From positions 62,001 through 126,000 of the forward strand of contig CANLHK010000008.1 in assembly GCA_947490615.1 (NCBI GenBank): 64,000 nucleotides of DNA. Reading direction: 5' to 3'. Positions 62,054-64,000 of this stretch are shown in pieces. Position numbers and translations under genes: made by a program. The notes under the pieces are model-generated. The model ran no database searches. It was not told where the DNA came from and saw only the letters and a program-made list of their open reading frames with translations. This DNA comes from Planctomycetaceae bacterium (GTDB lineage: Bacteria; Planctomycetota; Phycisphaerae; Phycisphaerales; SM1A02). Every line of letters starts with the position of its first letter. Position 1 is the first letter of the stretch.

Positions 62054-64000
62054 CTACTCCTGCGGCTTCTTCTCGAGGTAGTCCGCGAGATTGAGCCCCG
62101 AGGTCGGCTCCTGCATTTCGATGTCGAGGCGCACACTCTTGGCGTCGGGAAGCAACACATACTTCACGCGGACACCCGCCAACGAGTCGCTCAGCGCCTC
62201 CATGGTGCGCCGCGTGCGGTAGAGCTGAGGATCGACATTCCACAGCGGCGCCTGACCGAGCACATCCTGCGCGATCGACTGCGCGTCCATGAGCGCGGTC
62301 CAGCGAAGGGCGCGCGCGTTGGAAATCACACTCGCAGCTTGCGCGCGCGACTCCAGCACGATTTGTTCGAGCCGGGCACGCAGTGCATCAGCACTCGCGC
62401 GTGCCACAGCGCGATCGGCGGGCGTGGCCGCTGCGTTGGCCTGCTGCTCAAGCGTGGTGAGTTCTCCGATACCGCGAACCACCTCGTCGGCACGCGCGAC
62501 ATCACCCACCACGAGACTCATGTTCGTGTTGATCGTGCTTTGCATGTCCTCAAGTTGGCGGCGCCCGTTCTGACGCGCGATCGAGAGTTCCTCGAACTTG
62601 CCACCTTCTTTGCTTGGCGGACGCAGACGAGGAATGCTCAAGCCAACGACTTCCACGCCGCAGTTCGCCTCATCAAACGAGAGTTGAATCGCCTGCGCGA
62701 GTGCGTCCACCAGTGGCTTGTCGGAAGGCGGCGTCAGGACCTCGTCGAGCGTTCGCATACTCAAGGCACGGGTGACTTCTCGCAGCGCCAGCGCTTTGAG
62801 CGCCCGCTCACGCATGTTCAGCTGCGAGCGTCTTCCCGCGGTGTCGTTCGAGAAGGCGAGGAACCGATCGAGTTGATGATCGCGCACGCGATATTGCAGC
62901 ACGATGTCCGCCTCGACGACAGCAAACTGATCGGTGGCCTGCGAATCGCCAGCGCCACCAGCACCTGGAGCGATGCCGCCGAGGCTCGGTGCCGCTTCAC
63001 CCAGCGTGGTGTTTCGCCCGCTCGCACCAACGAGGAAGAGATTCACATTGAGATCAACCTCAGGAGTGTCCTCACCCCAGACGATCACGCCGAGGTTGCG
63101 AGTGTCCTTGATGACGCCGAGCGGAAGTTCGCGCACGCGATTCACATCAAGCACGATGGCGGTGTCGATCGGCCATGGCAACTTCACCATCGGTGCGCCT
63201 TGGTAGATCTCACCAACAGGCGCGCCGAAGCGCAGTCGCATCCCCTGCTCCTGCGGTTCGACGATCACCAGCGCGGTGAGCGCCACGACAACCGCCACAC
63301 CGATGCCAAGCAAGCGCACCAAGTTTCGCAGCAGGAGTTGGTAGCCCCAGCTGCTGGTGATGTCGAAACCGAACTGGTAGTTCACCGCCTCATTGATCGA
63401 ACGCACGATCGAATCGGGCGCTGCAAAGAGACTCAGCACACGCGAGTCAAACGCTGGCCGCGGCGTCTCACCCGCGCGACGCGGGCGATAGAGGTTGAGC
63501 AGGAAATTGAGAAGCGTCTCGATCGCAACAGCGACCATGAAGACAGCGATTCCCCAAACGATGGCCTTCATCAATCCCAGCGCGCCCGCGTCGGTGATTG
63601 CTGCCGCGGCCGCGGTCGAGTCGTCACGCAGCATCTCGACGGCGCTGCCGACTCCAAGAGCCAACGCGACGAGCGCGTTCCCCACCATGATGCCTGCGCC
63701 ACCGCGCAGATTCGCCCATGCGGGTTGCAAGGCCATGCCCGCGAGGAAGCGCGAGAAGATGAAGCTCAAGAGCGAGATCGAGAACGCCAGTGCCAGTTGC
63801 CAACCAAGCGCCGAACTCAGCGTGAAGGTTCCAAGATCTGCGTTGGGATCGCCTTCTTTGCCCATCCACCAATTGATGCCGATGGCCAAGCCAACGAGCA
63901 CCGCCACAAAGAGCATGCTCAGCGTGGGCATGAGTGCGCGGTGCATCAGACCGAGACGCTTGCGTGCCACGCGCGCTTCGTCCGAGGTGAAGAGTCGTCC
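62054..64000 (-). CDS. SPFH-domain membrane protein, 5' end outside window
   Basis: The frame remains open upstream of the GTG at 63970 to the window edge, and residues there (R-L-F-T-S-D-E-A-R-V-A-R-K-R-L) look coding, so the gene is probably truncated at its 5' end. The visible part has at least four N-terminal membrane helices (about 16-32, 56-75, 86-103 and 137-160 from 63970) plus one near 210, followed by an SPFH domain (V-E-P-Q-E-Q-G-M-R-L-R-F-G-A-P) and a long helical C-terminal part. It is larger than HflK because of the extra N-terminal membrane bundle. It heads the minus-strand cluster with HflC- and HflK-like genes. Confidence 0.85.
   Translation of the reverse strand, partial: GRLFTSDEARVARKRLGLMHRALMPTLSMLFVAVLVGLAIGINWWMGKEGDPNADLGTFTLSSALGWQLALAFSISLLSFIFSRFLAGMALQPAWANLRGGAGIMVGNALVALALGVGSAVEMLRDDSTAAAAAITDAGALGLMKAIVWGIAVFMVAVAIETLLNFLLNLYRPRRAGETPRPAFDSRVLSLFAAPDSIVRSINEAVNYQFGFDITSSWGYQLLLRNLVRLLGIGVAVVVALTALVIVEPQEQGMRLRFGAPVGEIYQGAPMVKLPWPIDTAIVLDVNRVRELPLGVIKDTRNLGVIVWGEDTPEVDLNVNLFLVGASGRNTTLGEAAPSLGGIAPGAGGAGDSQATDQFAVVEADIVLQYRVRDHQLDRFLAFSNDTAGRRSQLNMRERALKALALREVTRALSMRTLDEVLTPPSDKPLVDALAQAIQLSFDEANCGVEVVGLSIPRLRPPSKEGGKFEELSIARQNGRRQLEDMQSTINTNMSLVVGDVARADEVVRGIGELTTLEQQANAAATPADRAVARASADALRARLEQIVLESRAQAASVISNARALRWTALMDAQSIAQDVLGQAPLWNVDPQLYRTRRTMEALSDSLAGVRVKYVLLPDAKSVRLDIEMQEPTSGLNLADYLEKKPQE

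Overview
The window comes from a GC-rich (roughly 60-65 %) Gram-negative-type bacterium, most likely a planctomycete of the Phycisphaerae. Evidence: BamD- and LptE-like outer-membrane assembly genes, abundant lipoprotein signals, four secreted proteins that end in paired dockerin-like D-x-N-x-D-G loops with a terminal W-G-x-C-P, Cys-rich repeats typical of planctomycete secreted proteins, a complete MoxR/Bat cluster and ResB/CcsA-type cytochrome c maturation. This is an inference from gene content; no 16S gene is present.

Layout. 1-9.3 kb: end of a lipid kinase, bamD-lptE, ftsH, a DUF167-uvrC pair, a Cys-rich lipoprotein, a DUF4920 lipoprotein and pyrC. 9.3-13.8 kb: two tandem vanadium-haloperoxidase-type secreted proteins with dockerin-like tails. 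14-25.4 kb: a class III aminotransferase coupled to an MMPL/RND exporter, a DinG-like helicase, tRNA-Ser(GCU), sucC, a HAD phosphatase, two unrecognised genes and a beta-hydroxyacid dehydrogenase. 25.6-34.2 kb: an eight-gene MoxR-DUF58-BatA/B/C/D/E operon in which nearly every stop overlaps the next start. 34.2-38.3 kb: tRNA-Ser(CGA), a helically phased GAGCTC repeat array, two secreted tagged proteins, coaC and rpoZ. 38.4-41 kb: CLC channel, rnpA and yidD. 41.2-49 kb: a probable trans-envelope electron-transfer operon. 49-53 kb, opposite strand: lipoprotein-ResB-CcsA. 53-64 kb, minus strand: FAH hydrolase, a 736-residue planctomycete-type protein, an ABC permease and ATPase, and three SPFH-domain (HflK/HflC-like) proteins, the last running off the window.

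Most notable region: 41208-48994 encodes, in order, an inner-membrane ferredoxin/FAD oxidoreductase with b-type-heme-like membrane helices, a membrane-anchored cytochrome with 23 CXXCH motifs, an outer-membrane beta-barrel-like protein, and a lipoprotein cytochrome with 22 CXXCH motifs built from 73-residue repeats. This resembles a porin-cytochrome conduit that would move electrons between the cytoplasm and the cell surface. The first three genes each carry one lesion: a one-base frame change near 41340-41356, an in-frame TGA at 45138 and an in-frame TGA at 46421. Both TGAs sit where Trp would fit. Candidate explanations are recent decay, stop-codon readthrough or assembly error.
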